From assembly GCA_026401055.1 (NCBI GenBank), contig JAPLNP010000123.1:1-34263 (forward strand): a DNA stretch of 34,263 nucleotides, given 5' to 3'. Under the pieces are notes generated by a model, which saw nothing but the letters and a program-made list of their open reading frames with translations, ran no database searches and was not told where the DNA came from. Below are positions 1 through 8,067 of this stretch, piece after piece; the stretch's first letter is position 1, and each line of letters opens with the position of its first letter. Made by a program: the position numbers and the translations under genes. The DNA is from Planctomycetia bacterium (GTDB lineage: Bacteria; Planctomycetota; Planctomycetia; Pirellulales; Thermoguttaceae).

Positions 1-266
1 GGCCCTCCACCGCAATGCCGTGGCGATGCTCTTTGTGAGAACCCGTTATCAAAAAAAGCGGGTAGCCTGGAGCCCGGGTTGTGTGATCCGGGGCCGTCCC
101 GACAAGCGGTCCGGTTCCCGGCTATACACGCGGCCGGTATCGTAATAGTTCAGGCACCCAACGGGCAACGTATCGGCTCTCCAAAATATTGCATCGACAA
201 CACGAACATGGTAGAGGACCACACTTATCGTAGCAGTCTTCGACGAGTCTGGCAAGCGTGCCGCGA

Positions 267-348
267 GGGGTACAGTCCCATTTTCGCGGCGGAGACACGG
301 ACCGGCGGCGCAAGGTTTGCCGCGCCGCGAGAATCGGGACAGTCCCCC
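267..348. repeat. 82-bp hairpin (REP-like) element, copy 1
   Basis: An imperfect inverted repeat. The left arm contains CAGTCCCATTTTCGCGGC and the right arm CCGCGAGAATCGGGACAG, around a GC-rich middle. A second copy with the same asymmetric arms lies in opposite orientation at 32317-32399. It starts 17 bases past the stop of the minus-strand gene at 365-1321, so it could also act as a transcript end. The rest of bases 1-364 shows no convincing gene. Confidence 0.7.
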
Positions 349-364
349 GAGAACGGTTGCCCTT

Positions 365-1321
365 CTACTTCCCACCGAGGCTCGGCAGGTAGAGCCACTC
401 GTAGTCCGGTTCGCCCGGATGACCCCGCCGGAGTTCGCCCTCGTGGGGATCGAACTCGTCGCCGGGACGCCAGAAGTTCAGCCTGAGCGTCTTCAGAGCC
501 AGCTTGCGGTACTCCTCGCGTGGCGCGTCCGCGCGATATTTCGCCGGATCGTCCTTCCACTGATACACGTTCGTCAGTCCCTGGACGTAGATCGTAATCC
601 GGTCGATTCGCGGATCGATTTCCTCCCACGTCGCCACGCCCCACGCCGTTTGGCCGACCGGGATCTCCATGGCCATCTCGACCGAATTGCGAAGCGGCTC
701 GCGCGGAATCGTCTGGCTCGCGTCCGCCCAGGCCGGCAGCAGCCGGTCTTCCCGCGCGCGGATGGCCGGCATCGCCAGCGGGATCACCCGGTCCGGGTAA
801 GCCTTGTTGTACTCGGGGCTATTGAGGAGGAAGGCGGGAACGAACGGGATCGGCCGGTCCTGGTACTCGGCCGAATAGGTGCCGTCCTCGTTCTTGACCG
901 GGTGCATCCAACCGTAGCGGGGCGGCTTGTACTTCTGCTCCTTGACCGACTCGTTCGTCACGCTATAGACCAGGTAGTGGATCGGCTTTCGCTGCAGCTT
1001 CCCGCTTTCCTGGGGCACGTCGACCCAGACCATCCGCAACGGCTTGTACTCGAACTTCAGGTTCCAGACGTCCCGGCGGAACGTGACGTTCTTGGCCCAG
1101 TCGAATTTCGGGTCGACCGCCAAGAGTTCGATGACGTCGTGGCGACTGTACGACTCGTTGAACTGTCGCGCCGGGCTGACGTCCTCCATCACGCCCTTGG
1201 ACGGCGGCCGATAGGGTCCCTTCGCCGTCTGCGCCTTCGCCGTCTGCGCCATCGCCGGCGCGGCCACGAGCGCGGCCAAGGCCACCAAAGACAAAGTCCA
1301 CCATTTGACGAAGCGGTTCAT
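365..1321 (-). CDS. Secreted protein of unknown function (318 aa)
   Basis: No function is recognised. The ATG start is followed by a clear Sec signal peptide: MNRFVKWW, then a hydrophobic core, ending near APAMAQ (about residue 25). The mature part is soluble-looking, rich in Trp, Tyr and Pro, and has no transmembrane segment. Its style matches conserved uncharacterised secreted proteins of planctomycetes (inference). The opposite strand is also open for more than 1 kb, but the signal peptide and the well-placed promoter at 1494-1523 favour this strand. The ribosome-binding site is weak. It is transcribed alone and away from its downstream neighbour. Confidence 0.8.
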   Translation of the reverse strand: MNRFVKWWTLSLVALAALVAAPAMAQTAKAQTAKGPYRPPSKGVMEDVSPARQFNESYSRHDVIELLAVDPKFDWAKNVTFRRDVWNLKFEYKPLRMVWVDVPQESGKLQRKPIHYLVYSVTNESVKEQKYKPPRYGWMHPVKNEDGTYSAEYQDRPIPFVPAFLLNSPEYNKAYPDRVIPLAMPAIRAREDRLLPAWADASQTIPREPLRNSVEMAMEIPVGQTAWGVATWEEIDPRIDRITIYVQGLTNVYQWKDDPAKYRADAPREEYRKLALKTLRLNFWRPGDEFDPHEGELRRGHPGEPDYEWLYLPSLGGK

Positions 1322-1493
1322 CGACGAAGTTCTCTGGTGTTTGCGTGAGATCGAGGCAAGGTGCCCGATCGGGGCGCTCGCGTAGGAGGGTTGTGCGTAG
1401 CGAGGCCCACCGGGACCACGGTTTGCTCGACCCGCTACGGGCTCATGACATAATCCGCGGAGCTTCCAGCGACAGCGGGGCCACTCATAGGAT

Positions 1494-1523
1494 AGTATAA
1501 CTGCCCGGCGCCGCCATCGTCAA
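1494..1523 (-). promoter_or_regulatory. Predicted sigma-70-type promoter for the 318-aa gene
   Basis: On the minus strand, TTGACG (1518-1523) and TATACT (1494-1499) are separated by 18 bp. Each hexamer matches the consensus at five of six positions. The start codon lies about 170 bases downstream, giving a fairly long leader. This is the best promoter-like sequence in the window. Confidence 0.6.
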
Positions 1524-1714
1524 GTTAAGCCACCCCCTCGATAGAGTGGCTTTCGGACGCGGCCGGCCCGTGATTCGAGCCATGAAGAACTCGATAATTC
1601 CGCGGGTGAATCCCGGAGGAATTCCGGAATTGTCGCCGAATTGTCACGGTGCGAGAGCACGTTGCGGACGGCGCTCCGGTGGTCGGCGAGGGTTCAAATC
1701 GCGTCCTCGGCGCC

Positions 1715-1784
1715 GTCGTCGACACATTCACGACTTCTTGCCAAAACATCCCGGTCTTGTCAGATTTGGCGGCTGTCACTCTTT
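1715..1784. repeat. Direct repeat copy A (about 70 bp)
   Basis: Aligned without gaps to 3383-3452, about 52 of 70 positions match, and most differences are transitions. Copy A covers the last codons and the stop of the HAF-repeat gene, while copy B lies upstream of that gene, so the two copies flank it in the same orientation. Origin unknown. Confidence 0.6.
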
Positions 1785-3130
1785 CCTCCCCTTACACGAA
1801 CGCCCCGCAAGAGTCTTGCCGATTGACGGCGCACGGCGAGAAGCGACAACGAACCGCCGAGCAGAATCGCCAGCGAGGTCGGTTCGGGCACGCTGGGCGT
1901 CTCGGCGGGGGCGGTCGCCGACCAGTGCGCCGCCAGAATCGCGGCGTCTCGGTCGTTCACCACGTTGTCGCCGTTGAAGTCGCCGTCGCCCCACCGCGCG
2001 CCGGTGTTCATCCAGTGGGCGCCTACGATCGAGGCGTCGGTATCGCCCACGACACCGTCGCCGTTGGCATCGCCGGGCTCAGGGATCGTAGCGCGAAATG
2101 CCTCGAATCCTCCCGCGTTGCTGCCCCATCCCACAATAGTCTTCCCATCGGGCGAGATGTCCGTGGCGTCGAGCAGATTCCAGCCGCTCAAGTCCAGCCC
2201 GTAATCATTCACCAGAACGTCCTGTAGTGAGCGCTCCCCATGCGCCGCGTCCCAAATGAAGGCGCCACCATTTATGTCCCTTCCGACGACCACGGAGCCG
2301 TCGGCCGACACCCCCAACGCACAGCTACCGCGGTGGTCGCCGGGCATGGCACCCAGACCGACCATCCCCGTCGCTGCCGTCCAGCGGAAGGCCTCGGTGT
2401 TCTCGCCCACGTTGGACGCGCTCTCACCGACAACAACCGATCCATCGGCGGACACGGCATTGGCGCAACTCCAGAATGCCCCACCTGGCAGGTCACCCAG
2501 CGGAGTCGGAAAGCCCGACGCCGTCCAAACGGCGGCTTCCCACACCTCGTCGTGCTCGTCGAACCGACGATAGGTTCCCACAACAGTCGAGCCGTCGGCT
2601 GAAACATCGAGCGCCTTGGACATCTCTTCCCGCCACAGCGAAACGATTCCGCCCGCGCTCGACCAGCGGAACGATTCCGGGTTGTGGGAACCCGAACCCC
2701 ATCCCACGACCACGGAACCGTCGGATGACACGCCCGCGGCCGAGCGGGCATAAATAATCTCGGGATTCCCCCCCAGGGCGACCAACCCGGTTGCTGCCGT
2801 CCAACGAAATGCCTCGCTCGGCGACGATGAGAAACTTGTGCCGACCACGACCGAGCCATCGGCCGAAACATCGTAGGCGTGGCTGACGGTCCCACCGGGC
2901 AGATAACCAAGGCCGACCATCCCCGTTGCGGCCGTCCAACGAAACGCTTCGCCCCAGGGAGAATCGGGACCAGACTGGCCGACAACCACCGAACCATCGG
3001 CCGAAACGGCGGCGGCCACGCTCCGGCCAGTCCCAGGCAGGTGTCCCAACCCGAGAAAACTCTGGGCCTGCGCCACCTGCATAACCAACAGCAGTAGGGT
3101 CAACGAAGATGCAGCGTGTCGATGTGTCAT
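1760..3130 (-). CDS. HAF-repeat protein with dockerin-like loops and PEP-CTERM tail
   Basis: A secreted, probably surface-sorted protein of 456 aa. The start is ATG at 3130 (MTHRHAASS), preceded by GGGAGA at good spacing; an upstream in-frame TTG is less likely. A signal peptide (about residues 1-23) is followed by six to seven HAF-type repeats, each with a core like VSADGSVVVG and usually EAFRWTAATGMV. Next come two dockerin-like calcium loops (DANGDGVVGDTD and DFNGDNVVNDRD), then a PEP-CTERM motif (VPEPTSLAILLGG) with a hydrophobic stretch and an Arg-rich end. The C-terminus continues about 20 residues past the usual basic cluster into repeat copy A, so the original stop may be lost. The function of HAF repeats is not known; display at the cell surface is inferred from the sorting signal. 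Confidence 0.88.
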   Translation of the reverse strand: MTHRHAASSLTLLLLVMQVAQAQSFLGLGHLPGTGRSVAAAVSADGSVVVGQSGPDSPWGEAFRWTAATGMVGLGYLPGGTVSHAYDVSADGSVVVGTSFSSSPSEAFRWTAATGLVALGGNPEIIYARSAAGVSSDGSVVVGWGSGSHNPESFRWSSAGGIVSLWREEMSKALDVSADGSTVVGTYRRFDEHDEVWEAAVWTASGFPTPLGDLPGGAFWSCANAVSADGSVVVGESASNVGENTEAFRWTAATGMVGLGAMPGDHRGSCALGVSADGSVVVGRDINGGAFIWDAAHGERSLQDVLVNDYGLDLSGWNLLDATDISPDGKTIVGWGSNAGGFEAFRATIPEPGDANGDGVVGDTDASIVGAHWMNTGARWGDGDFNGDNVVNDRDAAILAAHWSATAPAETPSVPEPTSLAILLGGSLSLLAVRRQSARLLRGVRVRGGKSDSRQI

Positions 3131-3216
3131 TGTTGTCTCCCATCTCAAGTTTGAACTGGTAACGGTCTAGGGTCCGGTACATGCCCGATCGTGAGCCTGA
3201 ATGGTGCAACTATGAG

Positions 3217-3267
3217 TGTACATTGATAGAACAATAGGCGACAGCCGCCAGATTTGGGCAATGTACA
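3217..3267. promoter_or_regulatory. Candidate operator dyad upstream of the HAF-repeat gene
   Basis: Two perfect 9-bp inverted arms, TGTACATTG (3217-3225) and CAATGTACA (3259-3267). Each contains the palindrome TGTACA, and the arm centres are 42 bp apart, about four helical turns. They lie about 90-140 bp upstream of the HAF-repeat start. The regulatory role is inferred only from symmetry and position. Confidence 0.35.
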
Positions 3268-3382
3268 TGACTCAGGTGAAACCATGCCTGTTTCCTTGGT
3301 CTTCCACGGGGCCGAGGAGTCCGTTTCGGACGCACGTGTCGATTGAGCAGGTGGAAAATCATCTCTCCCGGAGAATATCACC

Positions 3383-3452
3383 GTGGTCGTGACATTCACG
3401 GCTTCTTACCAGGATGCCCCAGTCTTGTCAATTCTGGTGGCGGTCACCTTTT
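3383..3452. repeat. Direct repeat copy B (about 70 bp) running into a hairpin
   Basis: This is the partner of 1715-1784. Its 3' end runs into a perfect 9-bp hairpin, GCGGTCACC (3440-3448) with GGTGACCGC (3457-3465), whose loop is mostly T. It sits just before the chimeric PQQ/IS91 remnant and may mark an old insertion or rearrangement boundary. The rest of 3131-3500 shows no gene. Confidence 0.6.
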
Positions 3453-3491
3453 TTGCGGTGACCGCTTGACTCGGGCGGTCCCTTCCGCTGT

Positions 3492-3761
3492 GATGGAAGG
3501 TGGCGCCCCAATCCCTTGTGTTTGGATCGTCTCTCGGGCAAAGTGCTTTGGCGGCAGGTCGTGGTCGAAGCGCCGATGGAAAAGAAGCACCGTCTGAACA
3601 GCCACGCTTCGAGCACGCCGGCCACCGACGGGAAGTCGATTTACGTCTCGTTTCTCGACGGCGTGACCACGATCGTACGCCCCGGGCCGGAGTTCGACCT
3701 CGTGGCCACCAACGACCTCGGCGAAGCCTGCCGTGCCTCCCCGGCGATCAGCCAAGGACGC
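3492..3761 (+). pseudogene. Fragment of a PQQ-like beta-propeller protein with internal deletion
   Basis: The frame starting near 3492 reads LCLDRLSGKVLWRQVVVEAP and continues to SSTPATDGKSIYVSFLDG, typical of an early blade of planctomycete outer-membrane-assembly-like PQQ-repeat proteins. It then jumps directly to VTTIVRPGPEFDLVATNDLG and ASPAIS, which belong to a late blade. The blades normally between them are missing. The join lies at a shared DG, where the family often repeats a similar sequence, so a repeat-mediated deletion is likely (inference). There is no proper start codon; the frame opens after a TGA at 3459. At about 3761 it runs in frame into an IS91-like transposase fragment. 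Confidence 0.75.
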
Positions 3762-4400
3762 TCGGACTTTCTGAAGCGGCCCTTTCGGCAAGGGCACTTG
3801 CGATTCTTCGGAAAGCTGGAGTGCTATGCCGAATCTGCGCAGTTTGAGCAACTGGTCGACGCCTCCGTCCGTCACCAATGGGTGGTCTACGCGAAACGGC
3901 CGTTCGGCCGCCCGACGCAAGTGCTCAAGTACCTCGCCCGCCACACCCATCGCGTTGCCATCTCCAATAAGCGTGTTCTGGACCTTCGGGATGGTCAGGT
4001 GCGCTTTCAATACAAGGATTATGCGGATGGCAACAAGACCAAGGCCATGACGCTTGACGCCGTGGAGTTCATCCGCCGGTTCCTGATGCACGTGTTGCCG
4101 TCGGGCTTCATGCGGATTCGGCACTATGGTTTCCTCGGAAACCGTCACCGCCAAGCAAAACTGAAGTTGTGCCGAAGGCTGCTCGAAGCCGAGTCATAGC
4201 AGGAAACGGGAACGACTGGCGAGCCTCCCCAGACCGACCGCGGCGCCGTTGAACACGATGCGCCTGCGGTCTGCCCCGCCTGTGGAAACGGACGGATGTC
4301 GATCATCGAAACCTTCCACCCAGAAGCCAACGCAACTCTAGTGCGTCGTCCCTTTTTCATGCAAGGATTGGCCCTCCGTGCGAAGCCGGACACCTCATGA
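3762..4400 (+). mobile_element. IS91-family (Y2) transposase remnant, C-terminal part
   Basis: The frame encodes the C-terminal part of an IS91/IS801-type rolling-circle transposase. Landmarks are WVVYAKRPFG, QVLKYLARHTHRVAISN, VRFQYKDYADGNKTKAMTL and FLMHVLPSGFMRIRHYGFL. The N-terminal zinc-binding and histidine motifs are absent. A TAG at 4197-4199 interrupts the frame, but the same frame continues to a TGA at 4398-4400 and includes CPACGNGRM, the cysteine pair often found near the end of these proteins. The amber codon therefore looks like a later lesion. No element ends were identified. The piece cannot be active: it is truncated, interrupted and fused to a PQQ-propeller fragment. Confidence 0.85.
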
Positions 4401-4933
4401 GGGTGTAACGCCAGCCCTCACTTGTTGCCAAGGCAAGAGAACATCGTTTCCTTCAGCGGCTTCGGGACGGTGTGTGCTGCGATTGGTCCTCGGTCGCGAA
4501 TCCGTCTCAGGAACGCTTGCCACGCGGAACCCGAGATAACTGGTGCCGCCACCCGAAGGGATGCCGTAGCCCCGGTAGGACGCAGCAAGAATGCTGGAGG
4601 AATCGCCCCAGGAGCCGCCGCGATAGCCGCGATATTCACTGGTGATTACAGTGTCGTTCCACTCCCAAGCGTTGCCGCCTTGATCGAACGTCCCATACAT
4701 ACTCCGCGAGTTCTCGAACTCGCCCGCTGGAGTCCGATAGTACGGAGGGCCGATCGTGTAGGCGTCCGGACGAAAGTCCGCGTGGTTCCCGGGGTCTGGG
4801 TTCACCAGGGTATTGATTGGTGGCGTGTCACTTTGGGTCGGATAGGTCCAGCACCCTGCGCTCTTCCCGCCGCCCTTGTGGTATGCTGCCTTGTACCATT
4901 CATCTTCCCAAAGGTTGTACAGTTCCGGACTTC
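4395..4933 (-). pseudogene. Truncated formylglycine-generating-enzyme (SUMF1)-like domain
   Basis: An in-frame stretch on the minus strand encodes only the C-terminal part of a sulfatase-modifying-factor domain. It runs from EDEWYKAAYHKGGG through WTYPTQSDTPPINTLVNPDP and GGNAWEWNDT to YRGGSWGDSSSILAASYRGY and YLGFRVASVPE. In complete planctomycete relatives this region follows a much longer N-terminal half and is followed by a PEP-CTERM tail. Here the N-terminal half is missing, homology stops about 15 bases beyond the stop of the neighbouring glycoside hydrolase, and the tail after VPE is unrelated. There is no natural start; a GTG at 4805 is the first possible one. It is probably a decayed gene end. 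Confidence 0.72.
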
Positions 4934-4947
4934 CGTATACTTGCGTG

Positions 4948-6552
4948 TCAGTGTCGCACGTTGGGGCGAAGGTGGAGCACGACGTAGAAGGTCCTGGCCG
5001 TGCTTGCCTTTTCGTTCCACTCGCGAGCGGAGCTCTCGGCCTTATCGCGGATGGGGACCGGCACCTTCAGGCCCCGGCCGTCGGCCACCGGCTGGAGCGC
5101 TTCGGTCAGGTCGAGACGCTGGCCGGCAATGTCACACCGTTCGACCTTCACCACCTGTGCCGCCGTGATATCGGGCAGGGTCAGCATGATCCCAGGCTCG
5201 CCGTGACTCAGATGGCTCGAGTCCAGGGAGTCATTCCCATCGGTCAGAATGCTGCCCGTGTTGTTCGCGGACAGGTGCACGGCCACGACGATCCGGTTCT
5301 CCACGGAGAACGCCTCCAGGCTGCCGAGCCGCTCGTCGATCTCGGGCTTCAGAGGCGGGCTGCTAGTCACCGGGCCATAGAGACGAAGCTTCTGGCCGGC
5401 CAGCAGAGCGCCGAGCGTTTGGATGCTCATGCCGTGGTGCGACAGATCCTTGCCGCTGTAGCAAGTACGATGGTATCCGTAAGCCTTGGGATCATCGGGC
5501 GACCCGTAGGCAAAAAAGAACAGCACGTATTTGTCCGGGCGGTTCCAGTCGTGCGCCAGAGCCCAGTGCAGGAAGCGAGGGTAGCTGTTGCCGACAAACC
5601 CGGGGTCATCAGTGAAGGCGATCTCGGTTTGCCAGATGGCCTTATCGCGATGACCACGTTCCTTGGCGGCATCGTACAGGTACTGCCACGACGAGAGCGG
5701 AAAATAGTGGACGTCTAGGACGTCGATGCCATCCCAGGCCTGGTGCTTATCCAGCAGGGTGACGAATTCCTTCAAGGTTCCACAACAAGGCCAGCCGCCA
5801 TAGACCACCTTGCCGCCCAGCTCGCGGATGATCTTCGCCGCCGGTAGATGAACGCGCTCCATATACACGTCCATGTCCCCGTCCCAGAAGCCGCTGAGCG
5901 GATGGGCCTCGTTCCATATCTGGAAGTACTCCACGTTGTAGGGCGGCCGACGAAGCAGCGCCACCACGCGGCGGACGTACATTTCCCAGTCCTTAACGTG
6001 CTCAGCAGCCAAAGGCCACATAGAACATCCGTTGCTCGTGCTCTCCTTGTCCTGCTTCCATTCGCCCTTCGCGTCGCGTTTGAAAACCGTCACATCAAAC
6101 GCGCCGTCCTCACGGGGCTTGACCTGCCAACGGGTATCGCCGTTATTGGTATCACGCCAAGGCCCACAGGAATAGGTTCGCGCGCCGCGGTCCCAAGCCC
6201 ACCCGGCGTTGTAATCCAGCGTGGGCAACAGGCGGGCATTTTTGTCCCGGTATGCCAGCACCTTTTTGCCCCAGTCTTCCAGATATTGCTGATCCCACTT
6301 GCTTTGTTCCGGTGCACAGCAAGCCCATGGCAAGTCCCAGCGGTCCCACGAAAGAGCGTGTTCCCACAGCGGCCCGGTGGGCTGGCCCTGGCAAACGCCG
6401 GAAAACTCGCGGAAGCTCGGCCCGCTCCAGGTGAAGGCTGGCTGGGTGGTTTGTGTTCCGGGGGAGATTTCGCCCGCCGACCCCGTGCCAGCGAAGACCC
6501 ACATGCATGCCGAACTCACCATGAGCAGACGATGCACGGCAATAACGTCCAT
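4948..6552 (-). CDS. Secreted glycoside hydrolase-like protein (clan A-type TIM barrel)
   Basis: A predicted exported polysaccharide- or glycoside-cleaving enzyme of 534 aa. The ATG at 6552 is preceded by AAGGAGA at good spacing, which decides the start over upstream in-frame codons. Signal peptide about residues 1-27. The barrel carries a probable acid/base Glu215 in FQIWNEAHP on strand 4 and a probable nucleophile Glu310 in IWQTEIAF on strand 7, with DVHYFP (about 280-285) between them. This arrangement fits GH39/GH51/GH5-like clan A enzymes, but the family cannot be fixed by eye. A beta-rich C-terminal part follows. It is the last gene of the probable operon 9168 to 4948; the 105-bp gap upstream shows no obvious terminator. 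Substrate unknown. Confidence 0.8.
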   Translation of the reverse strand: MDVIAVHRLLMVSSACMWVFAGTGSAGEISPGTQTTQPAFTWSGPSFREFSGVCQGQPTGPLWEHALSWDRWDLPWACCAPEQSKWDQQYLEDWGKKVLAYRDKNARLLPTLDYNAGWAWDRGARTYSCGPWRDTNNGDTRWQVKPREDGAFDVTVFKRDAKGEWKQDKESTSNGCSMWPLAAEHVKDWEMYVRRVVALLRRPPYNVEYFQIWNEAHPLSGFWDGDMDVYMERVHLPAAKIIRELGGKVVYGGWPCCGTLKEFVTLLDKHQAWDGIDVLDVHYFPLSSWQYLYDAAKERGHRDKAIWQTEIAFTDDPGFVGNSYPRFLHWALAHDWNRPDKYVLFFFAYGSPDDPKAYGYHRTCYSGKDLSHHGMSIQTLGALLAGQKLRLYGPVTSSPPLKPEIDERLGSLEAFSVENRIVVAVHLSANNTGSILTDGNDSLDSSHLSHGEPGIMLTLPDITAAQVVKVERCDIAGQRLDLTEALQPVADGRGLKVPVPIRDKAESSAREWNEKASTARTFYVVLHLRPNVRH

Positions 6553-6657
6553 CAGTGGTTTCTCCTTTGCCAACGGGGTCCCGAAGTTCCGGCGAGGATG
6601 CCACGCGGCGAGGGCAGACCACCTGGACCTCATGCGCCTGTCCCGTGAGTATCCGGT

Positions 6658-8037
6658 TCAAATCTCAGACCACGCGCCGGGGACGGGCACGGGGTATCGC
6701 CCTTCGGCGTCAGCCTGGACGGGCGGCGGGGTGCTGTAGTCCATGGCGTCGATGTCCGGACAGAACTGGAAGTTCGAGGCCATCGCTTCGTCCCATGTGA
6801 TCACCTTCCCCGAATGGACGGCCGCCCGGCCCATGAGATCCGCCACATTCGAGTAGGCCGCCCGCTTGGTCTCGTTCTGCGGCTTATCGTTGCGGATGTT
6901 GTCCAGGAGCACGTTCCACTCGGCGTCCCAGGAGGTAATTGTCTCGCGGGGGGATTCCCAGGCCATCGTGTCCTTCTCGATTCGCTGGTCCGCGTACAGT
7001 CGCGTCGTTTCTCCTTTGCGCAGTCCGTACGTGTTGAACTGCGCCGCGCACTTGGTTCCATGGATGTACGTGGCGAATTCCGAGTGGCAGTGTCCACCCA
7101 ACCAGCGCACGACGTCGGTTGCCTTCGTTCCGTCGGCGAAGGTCCATTCGATGGAGAGGGAGTCGAGGTTTTGACCACAATCGGCACTGTTGGCGGCGCG
7201 ACCGCCCACGCCGTGCGCCGTGACCGGCCAGGCGTCCTTGATCCAGCAGATCTCGTCGATCTGGTGGATGTTCATCTCGGCGAACAGGCCGCCCGAAACC
7301 CACAGAAAATGAACGAATCGGCCGATCTGCCAGAGCAATTCATCTTCGTCCGGTGGTTTCTTCGCCAGGATCCCGCAAGCGTGCGCCCGGTAAGCCCGGA
7401 TGAGCAGGATGTCCCCCAACGCCCCGTCGCGGATGCGTTTAATCAGCTCCTGGCGATTTGCGCTATGGCGCCATTGCAGACCGGCGGCGATCTTGAGGCT
7501 GTTCTTCTCGGCCTCCTCTCCGGCCTTGATCAGCCGCCGCAAGCCGGGGACGTCGGGCGCAAACGATTTTTCCATGAAGACGTTCACGCGTTTCTTCACG
7601 GCGTATTCCAATTGCGTTGGACGGAAGCATGAATAGTTGGTCAACATGGCAACGCCGCCCGGGCCGAGGCAATCGATGGCCTTCTTGTAGGCGTCGAAGC
7701 CGATGAACTGCCGGTCCTTCGGGACGTCGATCCGATCACCGAACCGATCGCCAAGGATCTTGTGCGACGTCGTCAGCCGGCTTTCGACGAGGTCGGCCAT
7801 GGCCACCAGCTTGACCGGCCCGTGAGCGGAACTCATGGCGTTGGCCACGGCCCCGCTGCCGCGACCGCCACAACCCACCAGCGCCAGGCGGATGGTGTTG
7901 TCCTCGGCGGCATGGACCTTGGGGATTGCCGCTCCGGCCAGTGTGGCGCCCGCGGCGATTCTTCCGGTCTGGGCCAAGAAGCCGCGACGAGACGGGTTGC
8001 TCGGTCGGGGAGCGGACAACTGCGACACTCGTTTCAT
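6658..8037 (-). CDS. Gfo/Idh/MocA-family oxidoreductase, Tat-exported
   Basis: An NAD(P)-dependent sugar or cyclitol dehydrogenase-like protein of 459 aa. A twin-arginine signal (SRRGFLAQTGRIAAG) precedes the Rossmann fold, whose nucleotide loop is LALVGCGGRGSGAV. MEKSFAPD corresponds to the family's EKP-type motif. The C-terminal alpha/beta domain includes GLFAEMNIHQIDEICWI. The start ATG at 8037 is preceded by GGAAGGAGAG. Secreted members of this family are abundant in planctomycetes and usually lie in carbohydrate clusters (established). It starts 30 bp after the UroD-like gene and precedes the hydrolase, so the three probably share a transcript. Substrate cannot be predicted. Confidence 0.9.
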   Translation of the reverse strand: MKRVSQLSAPRPSNPSRRGFLAQTGRIAAGATLAGAAIPKVHAAEDNTIRLALVGCGGRGSGAVANAMSSAHGPVKLVAMADLVESRLTTSHKILGDRFGDRIDVPKDRQFIGFDAYKKAIDCLGPGGVAMLTNYSCFRPTQLEYAVKKRVNVFMEKSFAPDVPGLRRLIKAGEEAEKNSLKIAAGLQWRHSANRQELIKRIRDGALGDILLIRAYRAHACGILAKKPPDEDELLWQIGRFVHFLWVSGGLFAEMNIHQIDEICWIKDAWPVTAHGVGGRAANSADCGQNLDSLSIEWTFADGTKATDVVRWLGGHCHSEFATYIHGTKCAAQFNTYGLRKGETTRLYADQRIEKDTMAWESPRETITSWDAEWNVLLDNIRNDKPQNETKRAAYSNVADLMGRAAVHSGKVITWDEAMASNFQFCPDIDAMDYSTPPPVQADAEGRYPVPVPGAWSEI

Positions 8038-8067
8038 GGCAAGCTCTCCTTCCGAGATGACGGTCGT

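Noticed and set aside
1632-1713. tRNA-like sequence with AGAGCAC and GGTTCAAATC
   Set aside because: The T-arm-like box and a partial acceptor pairing are visible, but the T-stem and D-stem do not pair and the anticodon arm cannot be placed. At most a degraded tRNA remnant.
3444-4154. A minus-strand frame opposite the PQQ/IS91 chimera
   Set aside because: The plus strand has clear transposase and propeller motifs, so the minus frame is incidental.
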